A stretch of 64,000 bases of DNA from NCBI GenBank assembly GCA_015478945.1, contig JABUQX010038774.1, positions 1-64,000 of the forward strand. The letters run 5' to 3'. The translations under genes were made by a program, and so were the position numbers. The notes beneath the pieces are model-generated. The model saw only the letters and a list, made by a program, of their open reading frames with translations, did no database searches and had not been told where the DNA came from. The stretch is from Trachelipus rathkii. Its lineage: Eukaryota; Arthropoda; Malacostraca; Isopoda; Trachelipodidae. Numbering within the stretch: the stretch's first letter is position 1; every line of letters begins with the position of its first letter. Positions 21,895-35,303 of this stretch are shown piece by piece.

Positions 21895-23608
21895 ATTTTG
21901 TGTTGTAGAATTGTCGGGAATGTGAAAGTGAATGCAGATTTCAAGGGAGTAAAAGCAAGTGTAATTGTTTTACGGTAGTGACTTACAAAAGTTCTAACAA
22001 TGGAAGAAAATCAGTTTCAATAACACGAGATCGTATAAAGATTATTTACTAAGATAGTGCCCCACAAAATAAAGGCAAAAAAAAACTTTGTTGCATGAAC
22101 ACTCACCGTCCTTTTCCACTCCAATGACCTTCGTCTGGCTTAAGTGCTTAAACTATTCTTATTTCTAATTTTATTCGTGCTTCATTCGCATGCAAGGTAT
22201 AACATCAAGCTAAGGTGACCAAGGACAATCAGAAAACAGTTCTTCAAAGAATATAAAAGGTTCCAGCTCCAACATTCAGACAGTAACATGAAAAAAATAT
22301 ATATTCAAGGATTAATGCCACACAATCAAATGTTTTAGAGATATCATAAATCAGTAAAAGCAAAGCCAAGTGATTACCTTAATAAAGAAATGTCTTTGAT
22401 TTAACCTTGCAAAATTGTGCCAATAGACAAGAAAGACAGGTAAAGAAGTGTTGTTTTTTTTTAAGTTTAATTAATTATTTCTCATTATACAAGGCATTAC
22501 AAGTAATAAATATATTCAAATAAGATTACATTCATGTTTTATTAATAGATGTGCAACACATCAGAACCCCCAATATATATATATATATTTTTTATATATA
22601 TATATATTAACTCCCTTCTCCCCTTTAATTGTTTTGCTTGGCCAGCAAAACAGAGTATTAAATTTCTTTAAAGCCGTTGACTCCGAACTCCTTTTTGAAA
22701 TAGTTTGTATTGGAAATTTCGAGGTACTGATATCGCTATCAGAAATCGGTAAATTTTATACAAAATATAATTATTTATATTGGAAATTTTGAGGTACTGA
22801 TATCGCTATCAGAAATTAGATAATTATATACATAAACACTCTTAAACCTAAAAAAAATTTGATCTATAATCACAACATATAAGATTTATTCCTCTCAGAA
22901 TAAGTAAATAATGTTTACAAATGTTTAATAGTTTGTGAATCAACACCCGAGTAAAAAAATATAAAGTAAGTTTAATTTTAAGTTTTAATAGACTTAGAGT
23001 AGTTTTATCACTGTTCTTATTTCACTCACACTTTAATATTGTTTTAGAAGTTTACTTTTAGAGTATCAATTAAGGCGCTAACAGTCAATTCACTTAATTA
23101 ATAAAGTTTAGCACAAACTTCTTAAGTAAAAATAAATATTTGTATTCAAAAAACAAAGTTACAATTTTTGACATTGTTTTTATATCTCTTTACTTCTTTT
23201 ACTTAAATACGACAAGATATTTGTATTTATTTATACTTAATTAAGACAAGACAAGATAATTGTATTTATTTTACTTAAACAAGACAAAATGATTATATTT
23301 ATTACTCTCAAATACCTTGGGCATGATTAAGGGTTGTGGCTAAAGTGATGAAGACAGTTGTGAGAGCGTTTCTAAAGCCAAAGGTGTAATAACAAAAAAA
23401 AAGAAGCCCTGTGCCAAAATTAAAAGAAAAGCACTTGTTCAGGCAAGGATCCAATGTTCTGATCCTGAAGCAAAAAGGGTTCACAAGAAGGGTCCTGTAC
23501 CCTGTTCCTTTAAAAAAATATATATATACATGTAAAAAAATTACTTAGCAAAGAAGAGTGTATGACATAAGGTCAGGAACAAAAAAGAATTACGCATCAG
23601 TTTACCTC
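21895..23608 (-). mobile_element. 5' LTR of copy 1, missing its first ~140 bp
   Basis: Near-identical to 10119-11982 but it stops at GAGGTAAACTG (23608), where a complete LTR would have about 140 bp more (compare 23609-23748). The break lies inside a small hairpin (CCTCAA...TTGAGG) and is joined directly to the start of copy 2's LTR in the opposite orientation. Confidence 0.85.
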
Positions 23609-25465
23609 ATCGGATACAATTTACGTAAGTGTTATCTTTGTTGTTTTTAGAATAGATGTCTTGTAAGCAAGCTTTCTTTCCTCAAGATAGTCGGATTTAG
23701 ATACGTGAGAAATCTACGATCATCTTTATTCCTCAATTGTATTCTCTTGAGGTAAACTGATGCGTAATTCTTTTTTGTTCCTGACCTTATGTCATACACT
23801 CTTCTTTGCTAAGTAATTTTTTTACATGTATATATATATTTTTTTAAAGGAACAGGGTACAGGACCCTTCTTGTGAACCCTTTTTGCTTCAGGATCAGAA
23901 CATTGGATCCTTGCCTGAACAAGTGCTTTTCTTTTAATTTTGGCACAGGGCTTTTCTTTTTTTGTTATTACACCTTTGGCTTTAGAAACGCTCTCACAAC
24001 TGTCTTCATCACTTTAGCCACAACCCTTAATCATGCCCAAGGTATTTGAGAGTAATAAATATAATCATTTTGTCTTGTTTAAGTAAAATAAATACAATTA
24101 TCTTGTCTTGTCTTAATTAAGTATAAATAAATACAAATATCTTGTCGTATTTAAGTAAAAGAAGTAAAGAGATATAAAAACAATGTCAAAAATTGTAACT
24201 TTGTTTTTGAATACAAATATTTATTTTTACTTAAGAAGTTTGTGCTAAACTTTATTAATTAAGTGAATTGACTGTTAGCGCCTTAATTGATACTCTAAAA
24301 GTAAACTTCTAAAACAATATTAAAGTGTGAGTGAAATAAGAACAGTGATAAAACTACTCTAAGTCTATTAAAACTTAAAATTAAACTTACTTTATATTTT
24401 TTTACTCGGGTGTTGATTCACAAACTATTAAACATTTGTAAACATTATTTACTTATTCTGAGAGGAATAAATCTTATATGTTGTGATTATAGATCAAATT
24501 TTTTTTAGGTTTAAGAGTGTTTATGTATATAATTATCTAATTTCTGATAGCGATATCAGTACCTCAAAATTTCCAATATAAATAATTATATTTTGTATAA
24601 AATTTACCGATTTCTGATAGCGATATCAGTACCTCGAAATTTCCAATACAAACTATTTCAAAAAGGAGTTCGGAGTCAACGGCTTTAAAGAAATTTAATA
24701 CTCTGTTTTGCTGGCCAAGCAAAACAATTAAAGGGGAGAAGGGAGTTAATATATATATATATAAAAAATATATATATATATATTGGGGGTTCTGATGTGT
24801 TGCACATCTATTAATAAAACATGAATGTAATCTTATTTGAATATATTTATTACTTGTAATGCCTTGTATAATGAGAAATAATTAATTAAACTTAAAAAAA
24901 CAACACTTCTTTACCTGTCTTTCTTGTCTATTGGCACAATTTTGCAAGGTTAAATCAAAGACATTTCTTTATTAAGGTAATCACTTGGCTTTGCTTTTAC
25001 TGATTTATGATATCTCTAAAACATTTGATTGTGTGGCATTAATCCTTGAATATATATTTTTTTTTCATGTTACTGCTTGAATGTTGGAGCTGGAACCTTT
25101 TTATATTTCTTTGAAGAACTGTTTTCTGATTGTCCTTGGTCACCTTAGCTTGATGTTATACCTTGCATGCGAATGAAGCACGAATAAAATTAGAAATAAG
25201 AATAGTTTAAGCACTTAAGCCAGACGAAGGTCATTGGAGTGGAAAAGGACGGTGAGTGTTCATGCAACAAAAATTTTTTTTGCCTTTATTTTGTGGGGCG
25301 TTATCTTAGTAAATAATCTTTATACGATCTCTTGTTATTGAAACTGATTTTTCTTCCATTGTTAAGACTTTTGTAAGTCACTACCGTAAAACAATTACAC
25401 TTGCTTTTACTCCCTTGGAATCTGCATTCATTTTTCACATTCCCGACAACTCAACAACACAAAAT
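23609..25465 (+). mobile_element. 5' LTR of copy 2
   Basis: Full length, about 1,857 bp, starting ATCGGATACAATTTACG and ending ACACAAAAT just before the PBS. It contains (AT)n at about 24749-24783, the duplicated hairpin motif (24537-24646) and a strong donor-like GACG|GTGAGTG (GT at 25252-25253). It matches the 3' LTR at 35304-37158 closely, which implies recent insertion or homogenisation. Confidence 0.88.
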
Positions 25466-25705
25466 TGGTAGCAGAGCGTAGTTCGCTGCGTCTCTTTTGG
25501 CCATTCTTCATTCACTGTTTCAGTGAACATTCTCGGTTTTCTATCTTTTTCGAAGTATTATCCGGTTCTAGCTCCGTGTGTTGTTGCGTAAAATTTCTGA
25601 TTCCTTCATCGTCGGTTCATCCTGTCATTATCGTGTGTCTCCTTTACTGTCTAGTATACATTCCAGTTCTCTTACATTCTCATACATTCTTACATACATA
25701 GCATC
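25466..25705 (+). other. PBS and variant 5' leader of copy 2
   Basis: The PBS at 25466-25478 is identical to that of copy 1. The next ~60 bases (about 25482-25540) differ completely from the leader of copies 1 and 3 and contain a 7-bp hairpin TTCACTG/CAGTGAA (25511-25517 with 25521-25527). Beyond 25540 the leaders agree again. Confidence 0.8.
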
Positions 25706-27586
25706 ATGGCGGAAAATGTGGTTGTGAGTGAGAGTGGGGAGGTTGGCGAATTGGGAGAGATTGGTGTGGAAGGATTGAATTTGAATGGGGGGGGGAATTC
25801 GGATGAAATAAAGCAGATATTAGCGGCAGGATTAGAACAAAAGAACTTACAACAGAGTTCGGTAAAACCGAAACCTAGCACCACCCTTGCAACAACTATT
25901 TCTACGGTTACACCGTCTACAAGAAACAACCCTTTAGGTGGTGAAATCACCAAACAGCAGCTGACTCAACAAATGGCAGAAGGACAAAGGTTGATGGAAA
26001 GAATGGCGAGGTTACCATCCCCGCAATGGAATTTCCCACAAATGTCAGCACTGCAACAGGGCTCACAAGAGAGTCAATCTGTCCCTTTTACATCAAATGA
26101 GAATGAGGCATCCTCATTGGTAAATCAGGTAAATCAAACACAATCTGATGTAACAGATGGAGATTGGTTAAAGGCAATTTATTTGCAAAACCAACAAATG
26201 ATAATGGCTCTTTCTAAAGTAGTCTTGTTACTGGAGGGATTTATACCCCATCAGTCAACAAGAATGATCCCTATAGGAAAATGGGGAGCCTTTTCCCCAG
26301 TTCTTACAGCGTTTTGAAGAATATGCGAGAATAACATATCCACGATCAACATCGGAAGGTTGGAGAACACATCTGGGTTCATACCTGGAGGGGGATATGA
26401 AAGATGTATACGAGTTATTAATGAAGAACAATGCAGGGTATACTGTTATAAAAACGCAACTAGTTGAATGGTTTACTGACTATTTACGGAAGAAGGTTAA
26501 AACCCATCTTAATAACTTTAATGAAGCGAAAATTCTTTCCCATGAAACGATACCCTTGTATGCTCTTAGGTTGCAGGGTTTAGCCGAGATGGGATTCCCG
26601 GGTTCAGATGTGAAAAATATGAAAATGGTGCGTGAAAAACTAATAAATAGTACGCCATTGCAAGTACAACAACTTATACAAGCATCCATTACTGTATGTG
26701 AGATTGCTTTGGCAGGAGTTTCCAATGAGTTGGGAAGCATTAGTCAAAATAATCTCGCAACATTATAATAGTTACAAAAACAACGGACAAATGTCAGCAT
26801 CGGCAACTTCCCCAAGTACCATCCCAAGAGATTATTCCAGAACCATATTCACCTGAGGTGATTGATATTTCTAATCTACAAACACATCCAAATTCATTAC
26901 CACCCTTACCTATACAAACACACGAATATTACAATCAACAACAAAATATCGTACCCCGGGGATATTTAACTTATCCGGGCTATGAACCGCCTGTGCAACA
27001 AGTGTCTCAACAACAATATGTTGTACCAACCTTTGCACAGGTGGTTGCCAAACCTCCATTCCCTCCATCGAATGTGAATAACCCCAAAGGTAGTGTTCCT
27101 CCAAATTCACCTCGCCAAAATAGGACTTTCTATCCATCTAATAAAGGTCAAAATTCCCCTAAGAAAGGGCGTATATCACCACAACAAAATAATCGTCAAC
27201 AACAACAACAACAAAATCAACCCTCTCAACAACCAACATCACAACATTCCCAACAACCTACTTCTTCTTCATCAACACAACAACCATGGTGGGCCGGAAA
27301 TAACCTTTCTTGTAAGTATTGTAAGACACCAGGACACCATGTTAAAGATTGTCCATCGAGGCCTTATTGCCAATTTTGCGGTAAGAGGGGGCATGTCTAT
27401 GAAGAATGCTATGCTGAAAAGAATCAATGCATACGATGTAAAGAACATGGACATATAGTGCCAGACTGCCCACTAATGACAGAAAAACAAGTTAAATGTG
27501 ACTCTACTTTGCGATGTCCGTATTGTCAGGGAAGTCACTTGGGCATGAATTGTCCACAGAGATCCCCTAAAAGTTCAAAAAACTAA
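25706..27586 (+). pseudogene. gag: Gag of copy 2, broken
   Basis: Same protein as copy 1 Gag. It starts MAENVVVSESGE, has real amino-acid substitutions in the first 70 residues, and keeps all four zinc knuckles at the end. A deletion of about 14 bases near 26,275, between short GGAAA-type repeats, shifts the frame, and smaller indels near 26,730-26,810 break it again. Copy 3 carries the same 14-base deletion. The 3' part from 26,858 is open and identical to copy 1 in most residues. Not functional as a whole. Confidence 0.92.
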
Positions 27587-27618
27587 TTCACTCTGTGGGA
27601 GATGACCCACCCACAGAG
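27577..27618 (+). promoter_or_regulatory. -1 frameshift signal (copy 2)
   Basis: A AAA AAC at 27577-27583, TAA at 27584, and stem arms 27591-27599 and 27610-27618. Identical to copy 1, so the signal survives although the genes around it are broken. Confidence 0.9.
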
Positions 27619-30600
27619 CGAGGAGAACAACCTAAACAGCAGCGTCATAAAAAGCGTCGAAAGACAAACACCGGGTCACATTTGCCACCACCTCAACCAT
27701 CTATGTTTGATGACGAAATTGAAAATTTAACAGTGGAACCTATAGAGGAATTATTACAGGTTGAGGTTGCTGAATGTCCACTGGAAATATTCGATCTTGT
27801 TAAACCGTCTTCGGAGACTGAAATTGAGGAGATTGATTCTCAAGAAAAAGAAAATTTATTAATCAACCATGATTTAATTCCCCTTTCGGGATCAGTCAAT
27901 CTTGATAATTATTCACTTACTAATTTACTCCAGCAGGAGTCTACATTAACCACGCCTAAGAAAGGCCCTTGCCTTTATCTAAAAAACTTATCCACATCTT
28001 CACCTGCTACTCATGTATAGGGTTAAATAGATGACTCCCACACAAACACAGCTAATTAGATGCTCTTGTAAGAACGTGAGCCTTCAGTTAGTATCATAAA
28101 CATAGAACTTATAGAACCTTTTAGATCCTAATTATAATATCCTAGTGCACGCCTACGAATATGGTCAGTAGCGTGCAGTCGGGTGATGATCTTTTGAAGT
28201 TTTTGGGGCGGTTCACTACTATCATTACACTTCGAACATTAATAGAACACGAATTTAGGTGATTTGTGATAGTTCCAGATTAGGTTGTATGTTAGGATGT
28301 AGTAATTGGTTTATCTTTACAAGCAAAGATATTTGCAGACTGGCCAATAAAGAACTAATAACTAGACATGACAATGTCCTGACAATAATTGCTAAAGATA
28401 TCAGAACTGCAGCAGGGCAGGAACATGCTGCGAAATTAGATCACGATGTACTAATTCCATCTAATAAAGGAATTACCGTAGCTATAAAGCCAGAAGAAAT
28501 ATTAAGAAATAAAGACTTAACTAGTAAAACACTTTTGTTATTCACTCCTAATGATAAAAATCACTTTGTGATGGACCATGCGGTCATATCTTATACATTT
28601 GACACTCCAGTAGTGCTACCTTGTTACAATCTCTCTAGTAATATAATTAAGCTGAAATCAGGCTACCCACTAGGGTCATTTTCAACTCTTTCTATCCATC
28701 CTATCCATCCGATAAAATCAGTGCCCGTAAACATGGTCGAACTCACCCAAAAACCTCAAAGCACATACCAGGAATGGACCTCTGCTAATCTCGAAGAGGC
28801 TTTTCAACTTGATTCAACAGATCTGACTCGGGAGCAAAAAGATCAATTAATACAACTCTTACTGAAATATCCAACTGCTTTAAGCCTCGGAGAGATACAG
28901 ATGTGGGGTGTACCTCTGTTCTTAAACACTCAATTGAAACTTACATAGATAATCCTATATGCGAACCTGTTCGAAGACTTCAAGGTCCTATTTTATATGA
29001 AGTGGAGGAAGTGTGCAGAAAACTCGAAGCTGAAGGCATCATCAGGCAATCGTTTTCTCCTTACTCAGCACCGGTAGTACCCATCAGAAAACCTGATGGG
29101 GCTATGCGGCTATGTATAGATTATCGAAAACTAAACTCTGTCACAAAGGGAGATTCCTTTCCCATTCCTAATCTGACAGATACCCTTTTTAGCCTTCAAG
29201 GCAAGCAATACTTTACGACTATCGACCTTATAAAGGGGTACTATCAGGTTGAAATGGCGGAGGACAGCATCGAGAAGACTGCTTTCTCAACCCCATTATC
29301 CCATTGGGAATTTCTTAGAATGCCTTTTGGCGTAAAAAATGGACCCGCCACGTTCCAGAGAGCCATGCACTTGATACTGAGTCACCTTTCATGGGAAGAA
29401 GTCAGGGTTTATCTGGCGATGTGCTTATCATCACTAAAACCTTTGCAGAACATTTGGCAGTATTAGAAGAGGTGCTTACAGCATTCATGGTTAACGGCTT
29501 CAAATTGAAACCTTCAAAAACGAATTTACTAAGACGAGAAGTAAGCTTCCTGGGACACGTAATTTCGAGTAAGGGTATGATTCCCTTGGAAAAGAATCTC
29601 AAAGGAATTCAGGACTTCAAAGCACCAACTACAGTTAGAAAAGTTCGACAGTTTATGGGACTGGTTAATTTTTATCGCCGGCATATACCGAACTGTTCAG
29701 TGATTGCAAAACCCCTGTTTGACCTATTAAAATGTAAATCAACCATTCCGTGGACGGACGAATGTCAACAAGCTTTTGACAAATTAAAACAACTCTTAAC
29801 TAAACCACCCTTATTAACTTATCCGGATCGTACAGAAAAAGCACAACCCTTATTACTTTATACAGATGCATCGGGAATAGGTGCAGGAGCCTGTCTTAGC
29901 CAGGTTCAGGATAATGAAGAAAAACCTATAGCATATATCTCAACAGTATTTTCAAAGGCTCAAAGGGGGTATAGCACTACTGAGAGGGAGGTTGCTGCCA
30001 TTCGTTGGGCCGTCAGGTCATTAAAACCGTTCTTATATAAGATTAAAAGTCAGAATATACACAGATCACAAACCTATCCTATTCTTGCAAAAACATGCAC
30101 TCTGTAACATCCGATCGTTGCCGCGAACCTGAGGAATAAAACCGACCTCGATTATGAGCTGTCAATTACCAGGCAAACAAAAATAGTAGCAACGTTTTTG
30201 TCTCGTAATCTCTATGAATATTAAATCTGAAACAATCGATCAAGAGTTATAGTCGCTAAAATCCCAGACGTATTTATAGTAACATTCTATGCTTGGAGGA
30301 GGGGATTCCTGCTTTCAAGTTTTTCACAGTAATTGCTATCTAGATAATGTAAGTCAATATATAGCCTACTGTAAACAAATAGAAGAATTAATAGATCATC
30401 GAAAAGACTATCGATTCCAACTGGAAAAGGGAAAAACAAACCCTTCCAACATTAAAATGTCAAAATATCCAGGCCACTTCGCATTCAACGACATCGTCAT
30501 CAGGCCTTTGCTACGATGTACAAGTAAAAAGTGTGTGTTATAGTTCTTAATAAGAACACCTCTTTCAATGTGACATCAACGCTCTGATTCAAAAGAACTT

Positions 30601-33103
30601 GTTACTATGTTTTGCAGAGGAGGGGATACACTTTAAATCTTTTGAAACCTGTGAACTCAGAGAGTTACCACTCAAGTTACTACTAAGCAATCCAACGCAA
30701 CTATCCACAATTACAACCTAATTCTAAGAGTCCTCCGGTAATTCATTATAATTTAGAGCCAGATATTTTGATAGAAGAGGATTTATCGGAATTAAATCTT
30801 CATCTTCTTTATGAATTAAAGAACTCTGGTGGGGAGGAGATGACTCTGGACAAGTTGCCTAACACAACTATAACTTTACATAATTTTTCTTTGGTGTTGA
30901 ATTCACAGGATTCAGTGGAAGTCATTATGTCTCAGATAACTGAATGTCAACAAGTTGATCCTTTATTGAGAAGGTTAAGGAGAGCTTTGCAAAACAATCA
31001 ACCTTTCAGGGGACCCTTAAAATTATTCAGCCGTTCAAGAAAATTTTTGTTTGTTCAGGATGACCACATAATCCACAGTAATCGCAATAATCACTATCAT
31101 TACGTGGTTTCGTTCAGTTTTGCCGTACAGGTAGCTATAATAAATCATTTTGAATTGTCATATAGGGCAGAAGAGAATTAAAAGAGTGTCTCTTATAGAA
31201 AATATATATGGCATCACAATACTAAGACAGTTAATGGCACAATTCAATCAAGAAAGAACCATTATTTTCACTAAAATTTCTATACGCATTTGGGCGCGCA
31301 CCTAAAATAAGAGATTAATACTTATCATGCCATTTGAAAACTCATCAGCAGTGGATCTTCTAACAATTTGCCTAAATCCAACAAAGAAATAACTTATTGC
31401 GGGTTTTCCAGAGACATTTAGTAAAATGGTGCGTCTCGCGGTGCAAAAAAATAAGCATACTGCTACCGTTGCAACGGCTTTAGGAAAATATCATACCGTA
31501 CTTACCAGTGATTCCATCAAGACTTATGTCGGATAATGCTAGGGAGTTTAGGGGACCTCTTTTTGAAAATTTGCTCCTTTCCTTAGGTATTTATCATATT
31601 TACACAACTCCTTACAACCCTTCATCGAATGGTATAGTGGAAAGAATGAACAGAACTTTAATACAGTATTTAAGAGTTTCTCTCACTGATCCCGGTCAGT
31701 GGGATATCATATTACCACAAGTAATTTTAAAATATAATCATCTGAAACATGCAGAAACGGGAAAAACACCTACAGAAATATTGTTTAGAGATGCTCATGG
31801 AGTCCATCCTAGACTGCCATGGACAAAGTTTACCCAGTATTGGGATGAAGGACATGAAAAGTACCATTCTTACTCACTCGGCCAATTGGTGGCTCTTAAG
31901 GTTCAATTGCCAGGAGACCTCACCTTGAACAAATTTAAAGAAAGGTACCAAGGACCATTGACAATAATTAAAGTAAACTCGAATGACGTAACTTATATTG
32001 TCGAGGCTCCAGACACCGGACGACAATATAGAGTTCATCACCGACAAATAAAACGGTGGAATTCACCCCCAAAATATTTAGAACGAACGCCAATTTTCAT
32101 CGAATTGTTAACATTGACGACCTTAAGCTCCAGTGCAAGAACCTTGAGAGATTGAGGAAGACGGAGTGAAACAACACTGCTGGAATTGCCTAAATTTTTG
32201 AAACCGATTCAGACGATGAGGAAGAGTTTCTGGGATTTCCGGATGTTCCACCTCCGGATTTCTCTAATGTCATATATCACCTGAATCAAAGTATCCTGTG
32301 GGCGAATTCCTTAAATCCGATCCCGGATCCAGATGATGTGCGATCAACATCTCCATACGATAAGGAGTATTTGATAGAGAATGACCAGTTGAGTGATATC
32401 TCATCATATCATTTGGGGAATTTGTTTTTAACACCGGAACAGATGTCGGTGATACCACTTTTAATCAATAACTCACCTAGATTGCATATTTCTCCTGATA
32501 CAATGGAAACTCCGACTTACATTTCTTATACTCCTATTAATATAACTCAAGATAGAGAACAGTTGGCAGTGCCTCAAAGACAGGTTAGAAGGTTGTCCAT
32601 GGAGGATTTATCGTCTAGAGCCAGTTTTACGGGCTCTCCACAAGCACAGAGTCTTTACGACGACATTGCTCCTTTGGAATCTTTAGGAAAAACATCCACA
32701 CCTACAATAGATATACCTAAACTGGAACTTTCCACACTATGCAGATACCGACATCTACCAATTAGAGATCCCACAGATCCCATCGGACCATCACGTGCCA
32801 CAATATATTAAAGAATGTTCAGAATGACAAAGGTCTCCAATTAAAACACCCACCCCTCTATCAAACTACTTGGAAAAAGAAAAACCAGTGCGATGGGCAA
32901 CCAACCTATCTAAAAGGTGGCGAGAGGTAAAGCTGAGATGATCAGGGTTCACAGGGTCTATAGCCTCTCGTACACGCCAAAGATCTTCTCTAGAAGAAAA
33001 TACACAACCCTGGGTACAACCCCGTGTCTTGGAGAGAAGACGGAGAAGGCATACCGTTACGGAAGAACACTTGGAAGAAGAAGGACCTGAAGAAGAGGCA
33101 TAG
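27583..33103 (+). pseudogene. pol: Pol of copy 2, heavily frameshifted in patches
   Basis: All domains are recognisable: linker (27595-28020), RT and RNase H (28903-30060), the integrase catalytic region (31508-32110) and the C-terminal tail to TAG at 33101. Long blocks are almost identical to copy 1, but 28,015-28,340, 30,050-30,725, 31,150-31,505, 32,110-32,210 and 32,735-33,000 are peppered with small indels and substitutions. One of these removes the protease motif. The YLDD region is also interrupted by a small deletion near 29,415. The patchy pattern is unlike ordinary decay and may be assembly noise. Confidence 0.9.
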
Positions 33104-33721
33104 ATTAAATACTAATTAACGAATTCCATAGAGCTAGCTGCAGTGTCTTAAATTGGGTGTTGTGGAATTGTACTTTTGTTTAATAAATAATTTTTTTTGT
33201 TTGTTTATTTTTTGTAAATGTAAAATAAAATAAAAGATGATTGTAATGATTGAGAAATTTTTAACCTGAAAAAAACTGAATAACACGGAATGGTGATGTT
33301 CATTCTTGCATTTCATCGTGAGTTTGGTGGAATGATCGTCTGGAAAATGACTGAGAAATTCGGGATGTCGATCTTATTCATTGCTGTCGTGTGATGTCTG
33401 AGGATGGATCTCTTTTGACTCGCTTGGATGGGAAATGGTTATGCATCCTGAAAAGAAGGGTAAAATATTAAAGCGAGTATGGCATATACATCAATTGAAT
33501 CTACAAATATATTACTAAAAAAATTTTTTTTGTCAATAAATGCTCAAAGATTTTTTTTGTTTTTTTTAAATAAAATGAATGTAATCTATACTACCCTTAT
33601 TAAACCTGCTAACTTAAAAGGGGGGGGGGATTCTAAAGAAACATTTTTTTATCATTTAATCATTTATAAATCTTATAGTATGTCATTATGAGAATCTAAT
33701 TTTGAATATTATACATTTCAG
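33104..33721 (+). other. pol-ORF3 spacer and decayed ORF3 exon 1/intron (copy 2)
   Basis: Equivalent to 13630-14270. The first ORF3 exon is scrambled by indels around 33,390-33,460. The polypurine tract AAAAGGGGGGGGGG (33616-33629) and the acceptor (AG at 33720-33721) remain. Confidence 0.65.
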
Positions 33722-35011
33722 ATACTCTTTGTTGGACACTCTATGATTTCATACCTGGAGTCGGGGTATGAACAAAGATATTCTAACCCAAAGAAACACA
33801 CATTTCAATTTAAAAGGGCAATGTATTACAAGTTCGAGGACATTCCTAGATGTGTAAATATTCATATTACACCAGATACGACTCATCTTGTGGTGTTTTC
33901 TGTTTTCCGTATGGCATATCGCCAGATGATTTATCTGCCAGTCAAATCTAAAGGTAGATACAAGGAATACAAAATAACCCTTCCAGATGTAACTTTTCGA
34001 GCTGAGGAGGTTGTCCCTATTATGGAAGGCATTTATCAAATGGCGTACAAAGTTAATCCTAAGATGAAAGTTTTTCTTGTCTTGCCTGCATTACCTGACC
34101 TGCCCTATTATAATTTTCATAGGTATATTGCACACGCACCGGAGGAAGTTCAGGAATGGTATAATAGCTTCAAACACTCTGATCCTAAGGTTCTGAATAG
34201 GGATACTATCCTTGTTCATAATGAATTACTTAGACTCCATACTTCCGCTTTGCAATGGAAGGGTAAACGTACTTTGTCGATGACCGATGCTTTAAGACTG
34301 GTTCGTCGAGATCTATATAGTCAATATCAGCTTTTAGTAAATCCCAAGAATGAAGTATATTCATTGGGGGCTGATGGCTACAATAAAGATGGGATACACC
34401 CGAATAAAGAATTTGTTAAAGCATTTTGGGAAATGTTAAAAGATTTTGACACATTGGATATGAACACTAAACTACCACCAGACGCACCTTTTCAAATGAC
34501 AGTGGCTTCACAATTTCGTCTTCGTCAGGGTCTTGTAAAGAGACGACACAACCTTGAACCCCACCAGTACTGTCCACTTGCAGCCCAAAGTTCAGCCGAA
34601 ACGTGTCAAATGAACGGACATACTGCGACTGTGAGGTCATCTGAGGACAAGGCATATGCCCGGAGGTTCATGTCGAGTGTTTTCTTGCTCGATCCAAGAA
34701 CCAGAACCGCTTCCCAAGAACCGTCCAACCTTCCTTTGACGATTCCACAGGAGAGAACACCTGAGCTGTGCTCCCTGACAATCCTTCTGATATATTTAAC
34801 ATCCAAATCGTTGTATACTCCAGAAGAGTAAGTGGAGCGACCACGGAATATCACTAGCAAATGTACATACGCAGACACAGCGGATACAGTTCTTAAGTAA
34901 TGTTTGTCATTATGCCGTTGGGTGTTGCATACATAAAAAGTAATTATAAGATGAAAAGAATTTAGGCTCATATACTTTGAATCTCACTCAGGATATCAGC
35001 AGACAAGGCTA
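33722..35011 (+). pseudogene. ORF3 (SGNH-like) of copy 2, C-terminally broken
   Basis: Open from the acceptor through the VGHSM block, the THLVVFSVF strand and DGIHPN, matching copy 1 with almost no change for about 270 residues. After about 34,540 the frame is lost in a block of dense indels. The frame closes at 34,831 instead of near 35,010, where the remnants of the original C-terminus lie. Confidence 0.8.
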
Positions 35012-35303
35012 AAAAAAAATTATTTCATACCAATACACTTGTTCTTTCTTCCTCCTTTATGTTTCAGCTCTCCCCGTTTTAATATCTATTGATCCATCAA
35101 AAGGAAGTCTGGATCACAAAAAGTAAAAGGAGACAAAAACGAAAAGAGGAAAAATAAAAATATACTAAAGTTTCTCAGTCTTTTGGTGAATGTTGGTTCT
35201 TACTATTTACTACAAGTCACATATTTTTAAGTTGCCTTTAAGGTCAGTAGGAGAAATGTTTTTTTGAAGTGAATATTGATCATTAATAAGTCCTATGAAT
35301 TTC
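35012..35303 (+). other. 3' untranslated region (copy 2)
   Basis: No reading frame. The second half agrees closely with copy 3 (53166-53300 inverted) and the first half is indel-rich. Confidence 0.6.
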
